Below, piece after piece: positions 44,183 through 52,479 of a stretch of 64,000 bases of DNA. The stretch's first letter is position 1. Each line of letters opens with the position of its first letter. The position numbers and the translations under genes were made by a program. Under the pieces are notes generated by a model. That model did not search any database and had not been told where the DNA came from. It saw only the letters and a list, made by a program, of their open reading frames with translations. The DNA is taken from NCBI RefSeq assembly GCF_000830885.1, contig NZ_CP006951.1, positions 434,001 to 498,000 of the forward strand, read 5' to 3'. The stretch comes from Dehalococcoides mccartyi CG5. GTDB lineage: Bacteria; Chloroflexota; Dehalococcoidia; Dehalococcoidales; Dehalococcoidaceae.

Positions 44183-46741
44183 TTAATCTGGCTGGTTGAT
44201 TGGAATCTCTATAAAAAAGGTAGCGCCCTTACCTTCGGAACTTTCTGCGTATAGTTTACCACCGTGCTGGGTGATTATACCATGTCCGATAGATAGTCCT
44301 AACCCCGTACCTTTGCCTACTTCTTTAGTGGTAAAAAACGGATCAAATATATGATTTAAGACATTTTCTGACATACCCGGACCATCATCCCGAATAGAAA
44401 TCTGGATACTGTCGTTAAATTTGCGGCTTGAGATTACTATGGTACCTTCACCATGTGACTGGGTCATAAAATATTCAGCATTTATGACTATATTTAAAAG
44501 CACCTGCTGCATCTGGAAGTAGTCTGCTTTTATCTCCGGCAAATTTGGATCCAGATTGGTAATTAGCTGAATGTTATGGACTTTCTGCCCGTAGTTGCAG
44601 ATAGCAAGCACCTTATGTATTATCTGGTTCATGTCCACCCAGTCTTTGGATGGTTCATGGCGGCGGGCAAAGGTGAGAAGGTTACGGATTATTTCAGCCG
44701 CCCGCTGAGCTTCCTGGCTGATTATCTGGATATCCTGTCTCAGGTCTTCGGGCAGAATTTTCTCCTGAATAAGCTCTGAAAAACCTATCACACTGGTCAG
44801 AGGGTTATTAAGTTCATGAGCCAGTCCGGCGGACAATTCGCCCAGTGAAGCCAGCCGATCAGTTATCATCAGTTGGGCGGCTATCTTATGATGTTCGGTA
44901 ACATCCTTTATGGTGTGCACAGTTCCCATAGATAGCCCGTTTGCGTCCAGAATGGGGTCAATTGTTTCTTCAAAATGCTTATCTATATTTTCCTCAAAAT
45001 ACGCGATACGCTGGGTCTTTTTTGTATTAAAAGCTATAAGTTTCGGGCAATTTACTTTTGGGCAATCGGCATGGTGCAGTACCTGGTAGCATTTCTTGTT
45101 TAAAACGTCTTGGGGCTGGCAGTTCAGGGTTTTTGTAAATGCCCGATTAGCCCGCTGGATATTAAAGTCATTATCCAGCAGAAATACTATATCGGATATA
45201 TTATCAAATGTTATTCTCCATTCCTCTGCCGCCCTTAATAACCGGGCGTCCACTTTCTTGCGCTCAGTTATATCCCGTAATACGGCACAGCAATAATCAA
45301 TCCCCTCAAACTCAAGGAAATTGCACATTACTTCAATAGGTATTTGCTGCCCGTTTTTTGTAAACATGTCAGATTCTAATGAGAAATTGATAGCCTGTTT
45401 TAGTCTGACCCAGAGAGTTTTCCATCTTTCCGCAACGCATACAGGATTTATATTTATTACGTTTAAACTGCACAGTTCTGTCCGAGTGTAGCCCAGTGAT
45501 TGGCAGGCAGACATATTGGCGGCTATTATACTGCCGCTTTGATTAATCCAAAGAACAGAATCTGCCGTATGCTCAACTGAAAATGAGGTGAATTTCAGCT
45601 GTTTTTCGGCTTTTTTGCGCAGGTGGATATTTCGGGCTATGGCTACGTTGTATTCCATGTTATCGCACTGCATATAGTTGGCGGTTATTTCCACCGGTAT
45701 TTCTTCGCCGCTTATGTTTCGGTGGATAGATTCAAAACTAAGGTAGGCGCTGGTTTTCAGATTTTTCCAGTGCGCTTTCCAATCAATCTGATTAGTTATC
45801 AGGGCGTCTATATCCGTGACTTTTAGTTTTAGCAGGTCTTCTCGTCTGTAGCCGAGAGAGTTACAGGCTGATTGATTTACATCTATGAAATTACCCTCAG
45901 AATCAGTCCAGAATATGGCATCTGTAGTTTGTTCCAGTGCAAATCTGGTCAGACGGAGCATTTTTTCGGATTTTTTGCATATTGTAATATCGCTGGCTGA
46001 AAGTTGCAGATAGGAGGATTTGTTATCCCTGTTGATTATCCGGCTATGGCCGGAAAACCAGCAGGTTTGGCCGTTTTTATGGATTAGTTGAAGTTCAAAA
46101 GGTTGTCCGGTATCGGGTTTGCGGTCTTGAAACATTTTAATAATAAGGTCGGTTGTTTCACGGCTGAACAATCCGCAAGACTTCCAGTCTTCACCGGTTA
46201 CTTCGCTCACAAGATAACCGGTTACTTCCTCAAATATGTGGTTAGCAAATATCAGTTTGCCGTCAGGCTGAAAACCCATTACCAGAGGAGTTGCGGGCAG
46301 GTTTTTATCTGAAAAATCAGGGTGATTTGCATTATGCCGGACCTGATGTTGGCACTGGATATAGAATATTAGTCTGCCCGAAGATAGTTTACATAATATT
46401 TCTGCTGAAACCGGCAGCCCCTTTTTGCAGGGGATATAACAGGGTATCGGACCTAGAGGTATTCTAAACCGATCAAGTGTGTGGGTGTTAGGTTCCAAAC
46501 CTATTGGTTTTAGTATGTCTTGTGACAGGGTAGGGTTAGCCAGGTAATCCTCAGGTGAATAACCGCTGATAGAAGCTGAGTTTGAACTGACATAAATCAG
46601 CTGGGGTTCGGGCGAGGTTTTAAATATCAATACAAGATTGCGGGTACTTTCTATCATGGAAAGTATCTCTGTCAGGTCTGCACTTTCGGGCAAAACATTT
46701 TGCCTTGCAGAGGTGTGGCAGGATCTGTATTGGTCTTGCAT
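44183..46741 (-). CDS. Soluble multi-PAS sensor histidine kinase
   Basis: The 852-residue kinase has no signal peptide or membrane helix. Five PAS-like units can be seen at about 30-130, 150-265, 265-385, 390-500 and 505-620. The third and fourth look duplicated, sharing the pattern ...NxSACxSLGYxRxxL. The fifth has a Cys pair in HADCPKVNCPKL. The HisKA phospho-site is in LAHELNNPLTSV and the ATPase in GTGLGLSIGHG. It is the first gene of a pair with an HD-GYP response regulator. Ligands are unknown; the PAS5 cysteines could bind a metal or sense redox. Confidence 0.95.
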   Translation of the reverse strand: MQDQYRSCHTSARQNVLPESADLTEILSMIESTRNLVLIFKTSPEPQLIYVSSNSASISGYSPEDYLANPTLSQDILKPIGLEPNTHTLDRFRIPLGPIPCYIPCKKGLPVSAEILCKLSSGRLIFYIQCQHQVRHNANHPDFSDKNLPATPLVMGFQPDGKLIFANHIFEEVTGYLVSEVTGEDWKSCGLFSRETTDLIIKMFQDRKPDTGQPFELQLIHKNGQTCWFSGHSRIINRDNKSSYLQLSASDITICKKSEKMLRLTRFALEQTTDAIFWTDSEGNFIDVNQSACNSLGYRREDLLKLKVTDIDALITNQIDWKAHWKNLKTSAYLSFESIHRNISGEEIPVEITANYMQCDNMEYNVAIARNIHLRKKAEKQLKFTSFSVEHTADSVLWINQSGSIIAANMSACQSLGYTRTELCSLNVININPVCVAERWKTLWVRLKQAINFSLESDMFTKNGQQIPIEVMCNFLEFEGIDYCCAVLRDITERKKVDARLLRAAEEWRITFDNISDIVFLLDNDFNIQRANRAFTKTLNCQPQDVLNKKCYQVLHHADCPKVNCPKLIAFNTKKTQRIAYFEENIDKHFEETIDPILDANGLSMGTVHTIKDVTEHHKIAAQLMITDRLASLGELSAGLAHELNNPLTSVIGFSELIQEKILPEDLRQDIQIISQEAQRAAEIIRNLLTFARRHEPSKDWVDMNQIIHKVLAICNYGQKVHNIQLITNLDPNLPEIKADYFQMQQVLLNIVINAEYFMTQSHGEGTIVISSRKFNDSIQISIRDDGPGMSENVLNHIFDPFFTTKEVGKGTGLGLSIGHGIITQHGGKLYAESSEGKGATFFIEIPINQPD

Positions 46742-46806
46742 ATCCTTTCGCTGTTTGCCCTATAGTTTTGTTACAGGTGCAGGGCAGAAGGCTCAGATAT
46801 ATTAAA

Positions 46807-46815
46807 ATTATACCA
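46807..46815 (-). promoter_or_regulatory. Extended -10 promoter of the histidine kinase gene
   Basis: TGGTATAAT on the minus strand lies about 65 bases before the ATG. The -35 box is weak. Confidence 0.45.
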
Positions 46816-46916
46816 GGTTGAGAGTTAGACTGATCTCAGTATAACAGGGAAAGTGCCAAATGTCACGTGTTTTGACAAAAAAGATATATTGCAGTGAGAA
46901 ATTACGACAAAAGGCG

Positions 46917-47249
46917 TTAAGGCAGCAGGCCTTCGCGGCATTCGCGGTGTTTGAAACTTGGCTGATAGTCCCGACAGGCTTGGGGTTTAAAGTCATGAAT
47001 GGTACACAGAGATAAATTGTCTACTCCGCGTCCCATAAAGATACAGCCGTTTTGGTTGTGGCGGATAAGCATGGTTCTATGCCCGGGCCAGCGTTTGTCT
47101 GCATACTTAGCCTTGAATTCATCAAGGCTAAGGCTCAGATGATTAGCAATATTTTGGGCTTCGGCCATTTCCAAATGGGGCTGAAAATGAAGGCAGCAAT
47201 TGCCGCAGCGTCTGCATTCAAAAATATCGGTGTTTTCAATATCATTCAT
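46917..47249 (-). CDS. YkgJ-family cysteine cluster protein
   Basis: The roughly 110-residue protein has the family pattern of eight cysteines with the first group CRRCGNCC, then CIFM, LCTIHDFKPQACRDYQP and a terminal C near REC. YkgJ-type proteins are thought to bind a metal or Fe-S cluster through CxxCxxCC, with unknown function. I began it at the ATG at 47249 rather than 47258, because a TATAAT box overlaps the first ATG and predicts transcription starting at about 47250. No ribosome site is present. It is divergent from the Ig-like protein gene. Confidence 0.82.
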   Translation of the reverse strand: MNDIENTDIFECRRCGNCCLHFQPHLEMAEAQNIANHLSLSLDEFKAKYADKRWPGHRTMLIRHNQNGCIFMGRGVDNLSLCTIHDFKPQACRDYQPSFKHRECREGLLP

Positions 47250-47256
47250 GTACTTC

Positions 47257-47286
47257 ATTATAGTTGTCGGTTTGTGTTATTATCAA
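47257..47286 (-). promoter_or_regulatory. Leaderless promoter of the ykgJ-like gene
   Basis: On the minus strand TTGATA, 18 bases and TATAAT precede the start by only a few bases. The predicted start of transcription (about 47250) coincides with the ATG at 47249. Confidence 0.65.
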
Positions 47287-47293
47287 GGTAATG

Positions 47294-47321
47294 TTGATAA
47301 GGTTCTGGTAAGTGATATAAT
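47294..47321 (+). promoter_or_regulatory. Leaderless promoter of the Ig-like protein gene
   Basis: TTGATA, 16 bases and TATAAT precede the ATG at 47331 by only nine bases, so the mRNA would begin at about 47328. No ribosome site is visible. It is back to back with the ykgJ promoter. Confidence 0.65.
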
Positions 47322-47330
47322 CATTAAAAT

Positions 47331-48596
47331 ATGAAAATGAAAAAAGACTACATAATTAAACTTATTGCTACTCTGGTTATAAGCGGAGTGCTGTTTTTTG
47401 GTTCTGCTACAGTAAACAAGGCGGCCTTGGAAGGGCAGCTGTATTTTTCTGATGTTATTATCAAAGTAGGTACAAAGCTTACTGTGTATGGTCAGAATTT
47501 TCTGCGCCAGAGCAATGTAAAGCTGTTTTACGATGACCAAGAGGTTGCTCTTGGGGCGACCAATCAGTTGGGTGAATTTACGCTGAGCTTTATTATCCCG
47601 CCATCAGGACGGGGGCTGCACGCTGTAAAGGCGATAGATGCTGACTACAATATGGGTAGCGGATTAGTTCTTATGGAGAGCTGGATTGAACTGTCTGAAA
47701 ATGAGGCTGCCATCGGCGAAACTGTTAATATACGGGGTACAGGTTTTACCCCCTTAACATCAGTCAGCTTTTATTATAGTGATACGCCCCTTATTGTCAC
47801 CCCCAGCATTGTAAAGGCGGATCTGACAGGTAGTTTCTCGGTAAATTTTGCAGTCCCTGAACGCTTTGCCGGCGTTTATCTGGTGGAAGTACGTCAGGGA
47901 GATTATATAAACAGCCAGAGTTTAAAGGCGAATGTCTGGCTGGATATTAACCCGGAAATAGGTTTGGGCAAGGCACTTGATGTCGGGACGGAACTGAATA
48001 TTCACGGCAAAGGGTTTAAACCTAATGGTCAGGTAGATTTGCGGTATGACGGTGTCTCTTTACTGGTGGTAAATATAGATGATAAAGGCACATTTTCTGC
48101 CCAAGTAGTTATCCCCGCAGGTGCGGGCACCAGCCATAGCCTGACACTGGATGACGGGCAAAACCGGATAGTGCGCGAAGTTTGGCTGGAAAATACATCT
48201 CCATCAGCCCCCGTCATTACTTTGCCTGCTTCAGGTGAGGCACTAAGTTATCCGTTTACCTTTGGTTGGGAAGGGGTAAATGATGCAAGCGGCGTTGAGT
48301 ATGTTTTCCAGATAGCCTCTGATAGCGGGTTCGGCAGTATATTACTGGAGATAAAAGGCATAAAAGTTAGCCAATATATTCTGACTGACAATGAAGATAT
48401 AAATAATTCACCTGCTGCAAGTTTTTACTGGCGGGTTAAAGCTGTTGATGGCGCCGGAAATGAAAGCGGTTGGTCTGAAACAGGTGTTTTTGATAAAGCC
48501 TCACTAGTCCAGAATCTGGGGTTGGTTGTTGGGGTGGGGGCTGGGCTTGTTGCCATTATTCTATTCATGTGGTGGGCTATCCGAAACCGCCGGTAA
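47331..48596 (+). CDS. Secreted, membrane-anchored Ig/TIG-like repeat protein
   Basis: The 421-residue protein has an N-terminal signal helix (about 7-30) and a C-terminal transmembrane helix (about 395-416) followed by RNRR, so the bulk faces the outside. Between them are three related repeats of about 85-90 residues with a recurring core GxxLxIxGxxF (YGQNFL, RGTGFTP, HGKGFKP), the pattern of IPT/TIG or filamin-like domains. A final fibronectin-like unit follows, with the segment YWRVKAVDGAGNESGW. I recognise no enzymatic motif. A structural, adhesion or surface-layer role is plausible. Confidence 0.8.
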   Translation: MKMKKDYIIKLIATLVISGVLFFGSATVNKAALEGQLYFSDVIIKVGTKLTVYGQNFLRQSNVKLFYDDQEVALGATNQLGEFTLSFIIPPSGRGLHAVKAIDADYNMGSGLVLMESWIELSENEAAIGETVNIRGTGFTPLTSVSFYYSDTPLIVTPSIVKADLTGSFSVNFAVPERFAGVYLVEVRQGDYINSQSLKANVWLDINPEIGLGKALDVGTELNIHGKGFKPNGQVDLRYDGVSLLVVNIDDKGTFSAQVVIPAGAGTSHSLTLDDGQNRIVREVWLENTSPSAPVITLPASGEALSYPFTFGWEGVNDASGVEYVFQIASDSGFGSILLEIKGIKVSQYILTDNEDINNSPAASFYWRVKAVDGAGNESGWSETGVFDKASLVQNLGLVVGVGAGLVAIILFMWWAIRNRR

Positions 48597-48645
48597 TCTC
48601 AAAAAAAATATTTTTAACCTCCCATTGGCCTACGTTTGGGCTTCC

Positions 48646-48673
48646 TTGACAGTAGCTATGTTTCGTGTAGAAT
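48646..48673 (+). promoter_or_regulatory. Promoter of the aminomutase-ATP-grasp operon
   Basis: TTGACA, 16 bases and TAGAAT lie about 65 bases before the GTG at 48739, with AAGGAGG in the leader. Confidence 0.7.
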
Positions 48674-48738
48674 ATTATTCACAGTGACGTGTACCTGTGG
48701 TAAACGCCATAAATTGTTAAGGAGGCTTAAAGCCTAAC

Positions 48739-50058
48739 GTGACCAATACCGAAAAAATTAAAAACAAACAATCGGATGACCCTCTTGGCGCAGGTACAAT
48801 TGAAAATTGTGGTAAGGTAGACGATGAGCCCCCCAGTAGGCCTAACCAAACAAAAAGATTTAGACTTAAATATTTCCCCAAGGTAAGTGACCAGGATTGG
48901 AATGACTGGCACTGGCAATTCAAGAACCGTGTTACTTCTGTAGCAGAAATAGCAAGGTTTTTTCATTTGTCTGCGGAAGAATACCGGGATATGGACACGG
49001 TGTCTGCGGTATTCCCCCTTTCTGCCACCCCTTATTACCTTAGTCTGGTAGATTTTGATAATGTTAATGACCCCGTAAAACTCCAGCTTATACCGGATAC
49101 AGCCGAACTTTGCTTTGATGCTCACTGCTGTTCTGACCCTTTGGAAGAAGCCCACAGTTCGGTAGTGCCCGGTCTGGTACACCGCTATCCTGATAGGGTA
49201 GTAATGGTGCTGACAGATATTTGCCCTGTGCTTTGCCGCCACTGTACCCGTAAAAGGGAGTGGAAAAATGGTGGCTGGGTGCATACTCAGGCAGAGATAG
49301 ACGCCATGTTGGCCTATATACGCCAGAATCAAGCTATCCGAGATGTCATAATATCCGGTGGTGATCCCTTGACCCTGTCCACATCACGCTTGGAAAGTGT
49401 TCTTTCGGCCTTGCGTTCCATATCCCATGTAGAAATAATCCGCATTGGCACCCGCTATCCTGTAGTTTTACCCCAGAGGATAGATGATGAACTCTGCAGC
49501 ATGCTTTCCAAGTATGGGCCTATTTGGCTTAATACCCATTACAATCATCCTAATGAAATAACAGATGAATCCCGCCAAGCATGTGATCGTTTGGTCAGGG
49601 CGGGCGTACCTGTAAATAACCAGTCGGTGCTTTTAAAAGGCATAAATGATAGCTTGCCCGTCCAAAAAGCTCTTTGCCATAAACTCTTGATGAGCAAAGT
49701 GCGTCCTTATTATCTGTTCCAATGTGACAATGTTCAGGGTACAGAGCATTTCCATACCCCCATTGAAACCGGGGTGGGTATTATTGAGGGCTTGCGTGGT
49801 TATACCTCTGGTTTGGCTGTGCCGAATTATGTTATAGATTTGCCCGGAGGCGGCGGCAAGATTACCATCCAGCCGGACTATGTGCTGGATAAACAGGCTG
49901 ACGAATATATAATCCGTAATTACAAGGGTGAGATAATCCGTTTTAAAAACCCGGGTGGTCACAAAGTTTTTAGTAATACCGGTAGCACAGGTACTGTTAA
50001 AACTGCCGCTAAAATAAATGGAGAAACAGATGCGAATAGGGCTGTCATACGATCTTAA
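48739..50058 (+). CDS. kamA: Lysine 2,3-aminomutase (KamA-type radical SAM enzyme)
   Basis: KamA interconverts lysine and beta-lysine using SAM, PLP and an Fe4S4 cluster. The 439-residue protein has the cluster motif CPVLCRHC (C162, C166, C169) followed by TRKRE. It also has LFQCDNVQGTEHF and the PLP-lysine motif in VIDLPGGGGK. Two Asp residues, in QCD and VID, match those that bind the epsilon-amino group of lysine in studied KamA enzymes, which argues for lysine and against glutamate as substrate. The start is a GTG 13 bases from GGAGG. Its end overlaps the next gene by 29 bases. EF-P modification (EpmB) is less likely because of these Asp residues. Confidence 0.85.
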   Translation: MTNTEKIKNKQSDDPLGAGTIENCGKVDDEPPSRPNQTKRFRLKYFPKVSDQDWNDWHWQFKNRVTSVAEIARFFHLSAEEYRDMDTVSAVFPLSATPYYLSLVDFDNVNDPVKLQLIPDTAELCFDAHCCSDPLEEAHSSVVPGLVHRYPDRVVMVLTDICPVLCRHCTRKREWKNGGWVHTQAEIDAMLAYIRQNQAIRDVIISGGDPLTLSTSRLESVLSALRSISHVEIIRIGTRYPVVLPQRIDDELCSMLSKYGPIWLNTHYNHPNEITDESRQACDRLVRAGVPVNNQSVLLKGINDSLPVQKALCHKLLMSKVRPYYLFQCDNVQGTEHFHTPIETGVGIIEGLRGYTSGLAVPNYVIDLPGGGGKITIQPDYVLDKQADEYIIRNYKGEIIRFKNPGGHKVFSNTGSTGTVKTAAKINGETDANRAVIRS

Positions 50059-51046
50059 ACTGGCTTTGACCCCGGTAACCGGCGGCCCTGATGATGCGTT
50101 GGAGGAATATGACTCACCGGAAACGGTGGAGGCTATAACGAACTCCTTAACAGCGGCTGGACATGCTGTTTACCGTTTGGGTGGAGGTAAAGAATTTTTA
50201 CGCAAGGTACAGGAACAGAAACTGGATCTTGTTTTCAATATTTCAGAAGGTTTGGGTAACTACCGCAGCCGCGAAGCTCAAATTCCCGGTGTTTTAGAGA
50301 TGTTAGATATACCTTACACCGGTTCAGACCCGCAGACACTGGCAATCTGTCTGGATAAACCACTAACCAAGAAATTGGTGGCTGGTGCGGGCGTAAAGAC
50401 TGCCAAATGGCAGTTGGTTAGCAACTGTGAAGAGCTTTCAACCATAGACTGGTCGGATTTCCCTTTGCCGGCTTTCCTGAAACCAGCCTGCGAGGGTTCC
50501 AGCAAGGGTGTGCGGTTTGCTTCCCGGGCGGAAAGTACCGACGAGATAATGAGGATGGCTACAGAACTTTTAACTACCTATAACCAACCTGTTTTGGTAG
50601 AGGAATTTATAAATGGCGACGAAATTACGGTAGGTGTTATAGGGAACGATAAGCCTAAAGTTCTGGGTATAATGCGGATTGTGCCTAAAACCAAAGCCGA
50701 TTATTTTGTGTATTCCATTGAGATAAAACGCAACTGGCGGCAGATGGTAGAGTATGAAGTACCGGCGGCCTTACCTGCCAAAACTCTGGCCCGTATTGAA
50801 AAAGCCACACTGGATGCGTATAGAGTACTGGAATGCCATGATCTATGCCGGATGGATTTTAGGGTAAGCCCGGATGGTACGCCGTATTTTCTGGAGGTTA
50901 ACCCGCTTCCCGGTCTTAACCCTGTCAGCGGAGATTTACCTATTATGGCATCTAAATTAGGTATCAGCCACGCAGATTTGGTGTTAGAAATACTTAACAC
51001 TGCCATTGCCCGCCATAATTTGGTAGCGGCAGACTGTTTGGCCTGA
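50030..51046 (+). CDS. D-alanine-D-alanine ligase-like ATP-grasp ligase
   Basis: The 338-residue protein has the ATP-grasp fold of Ddl enzymes: PYTGSDPQTLAICLDKPLTK, the glycine loop EGSSKGVRF and FLEVNPLPGLNP with metal ligands. It joins an amine to a carboxylate using ATP. Because this lineage is thought to lack peptidoglycan, and because the gene overlaps a lysine aminomutase gene by 29 bases, the acceptor may be beta-lysine instead of D-alanine. I began it at the ATG at 50030, with GGAG seven bases upstream, instead of 50018. The binding loop residues that choose D-Ala are not decisive by eye. Confidence 0.8.
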   Translation: MRIGLSYDLKLALTPVTGGPDDALEEYDSPETVEAITNSLTAAGHAVYRLGGGKEFLRKVQEQKLDLVFNISEGLGNYRSREAQIPGVLEMLDIPYTGSDPQTLAICLDKPLTKKLVAGAGVKTAKWQLVSNCEELSTIDWSDFPLPAFLKPACEGSSKGVRFASRAESTDEIMRMATELLTTYNQPVLVEEFINGDEITVGVIGNDKPKVLGIMRIVPKTKADYFVYSIEIKRNWRQMVEYEVPAALPAKTLARIEKATLDAYRVLECHDLCRMDFRVSPDGTPYFLEVNPLPGLNPVSGDLPIMASKLGISHADLVLEILNTAIARHNLVAADCLA

Positions 51047-51066
51047 GTTAAATATGGGGTTCAATC

Positions 51067-51086
51067 AAGCCTCCTTCGGGAGGCTT
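51067..51086 (+). terminator. Rho-independent terminator after the ATP-grasp gene
   Basis: AAGCCTCC, a TTCG tetraloop and GGAGGCTT are followed by TTTATTT. It lies 20 bases after the stop. Confidence 0.9.
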
Positions 51087-51117
51087 TTTATTTGGCAGAT
51101 GGGTATGGTTGAGTGTC

Positions 51118-51146
51118 TTGCTATTTGAAAACGCTGAAGCTATAAT
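51118..51146 (+). promoter_or_regulatory. Promoter of the fur-znuABC operon
   Basis: TTGCTA, 17 bases and TATAAT give a start of transcription about 24 bases before the GTG at 51177. No palindromic Fur/Zur box was obvious nearby. Confidence 0.6.
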
Positions 51147-51176
51147 TGAGAAAAGGTATCAATTAGAAGGATTTAC

Positions 51177-51608
51177 GTGACAACTATCCAAAGCCGTATA
51201 CGCCAGAATAAATACAAGATAACTCCCCAACGGCAGGCCGTTTTGAAGGTGCTTTCGGCTGCCATTCAGCCGCTTAGCCCTGCAGAAGTGCATAAACTGG
51301 TACAGGCAGACAAACCGGCAACCGGTATGGCTACTGTGTATCGGTCACTTCAGCTTCTGGCTGAACTGGGGCTTATTTGCGAACTTCATACCGCCGGAAA
51401 CTGCCACCGCTACTTGCTAAAACGTATAGATTCCCATCACCACCATCTGATATGTTCCGGGTGCGGTCAAGTTGTTCATGTGGAGGGGTGCGGGCTTAAA
51501 GAGATTACGGAAAATCTGTCCAGACAAACAGGATTTGCCATTGATACCCATTTGCTGGAGTTTATTGGGCGGTGCCGGAATTGTCAGAAGGGGACTGGTA
51601 AAGTATGA
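51177..51608 (+). CDS. Fur-family regulator (probable Zur)
   Basis: The 143-residue metal-sensing repressor has the DNA-binding helices TPQRQAVLKVLSAA and GMATVYRSLQLL, the metal/dimer region SHHHHLICSGCG and a C-terminal CRNC that pairs as a structural zinc site. A GTG start with AGAAGGA is close upstream. It overlaps the start of the metal-binding lipoprotein gene by four bases (ATGA), so regulator and transporter are coupled. The neighbours make Zur or Mn-sensing Mur more likely than iron Fur. Confidence 0.9.
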   Translation: MTTIQSRIRQNKYKITPQRQAVLKVLSAAIQPLSPAEVHKLVQADKPATGMATVYRSLQLLAELGLICELHTAGNCHRYLLKRIDSHHHHLICSGCGQVVHVEGCGLKEITENLSRQTGFAIDTHLLEFIGRCRNCQKGTGKV

Positions 51609-52477
51609 AATTTAGGACATTATTTTTGAGTTTGATTCTAGGGGTTACACTTCTGAGCAGTTTACTGCTGGCAGGCTGTCAGGAAGAAACACCCTCTACT
51701 GCTAAACTGAAAATTGCAGTCAGTATAGTGCCACTAAAGGAGTTTACTCAGCAAATTGCAGGGGATAAGGCTGAGGTAGTTCTTATGGTTCCTCCCGGAG
51801 CAGAGCCGCATACTTATCAGCCGCTTCCTTCGCAGATGGTAGATGTAAGCCAGGCAGATATGTATGTGAAACTGGGATCTGATTTTGGTTTTGAGCAAAA
51901 CTGGCTTTCAAAAATATTGTCATTAAACCATTCTATGCTGGTTGTAGACAGTTCGGTAAATATTACTCTTGAAAGTAGCCTAGAGGATAGCGGGGCAGAT
52001 CCGCATATTTGGCTTTCCCCGCGTAATGCTATCCAAATGGTTAAAAATATCACTTTGGGGCTGATGAGTCTGGATCCCGAAAACCAAAGTTATTATGCCG
52101 CCAACAGAGATGCTTATCTGGCAAAGCTGGAGCAGCTGGATAACGAAATAACATTGGCCTTCAGTAATCTTTATAACCGCACTTTTCTGGTCTTTCACCC
52201 TGCTTGGGTTTACTTCGCCAGAGACTATAATCTGAAGGAACTTTCTATTGAGATAGAGGGCAAAGAGCCCACCCCCCAACAAATGATAGAAATTATAAAT
52301 ATGGCAATACAAAATAATATCAGCATTGTTTTCGCTTCGCCCCAATTTTCCAGCCGAAGTGCGGAGGCTATTGCTTCTGAAATAGACGGCAGGGTAGTGA
52401 TGATAGACCCACTGGCAGAAGATTACATAACGAATATGGAGTTTGTTTACAAACAAATGCAAGAGGTTATGAGCTGA
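51605..52477 (+). CDS. znuA: Zn/Mn ABC transporter substrate-binding lipoprotein (ZnuA-like)
   Basis: The 290-residue lipoprotein begins with a signal peptide and lipobox LAGC (Cys25). Metal ligands of the cluster A-I family are visible as His in GAEPHTYQPLPSQ, His in DPHIWLSPRN, His in VFHPAWVYFA and an Asp near the C terminus in MIDPLAED. There is no His-rich acidic loop, which often marks zinc-specific ZnuA. It overlaps the fur stop and is followed two bases later by the ATPase gene. Confidence 0.9.
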   Translation: MKFRTLFLSLILGVTLLSSLLLAGCQEETPSTAKLKIAVSIVPLKEFTQQIAGDKAEVVLMVPPGAEPHTYQPLPSQMVDVSQADMYVKLGSDFGFEQNWLSKILSLNHSMLVVDSSVNITLESSLEDSGADPHIWLSPRNAIQMVKNITLGLMSLDPENQSYYAANRDAYLAKLEQLDNEITLAFSNLYNRTFLVFHPAWVYFARDYNLKELSIEIEGKEPTPQQMIEIINMAIQNNISIVFASPQFSSRSAEAIASEIDGRVVMIDPLAEDYITNMEFVYKQMQEVMS

Positions 52478-52479
52478 GC

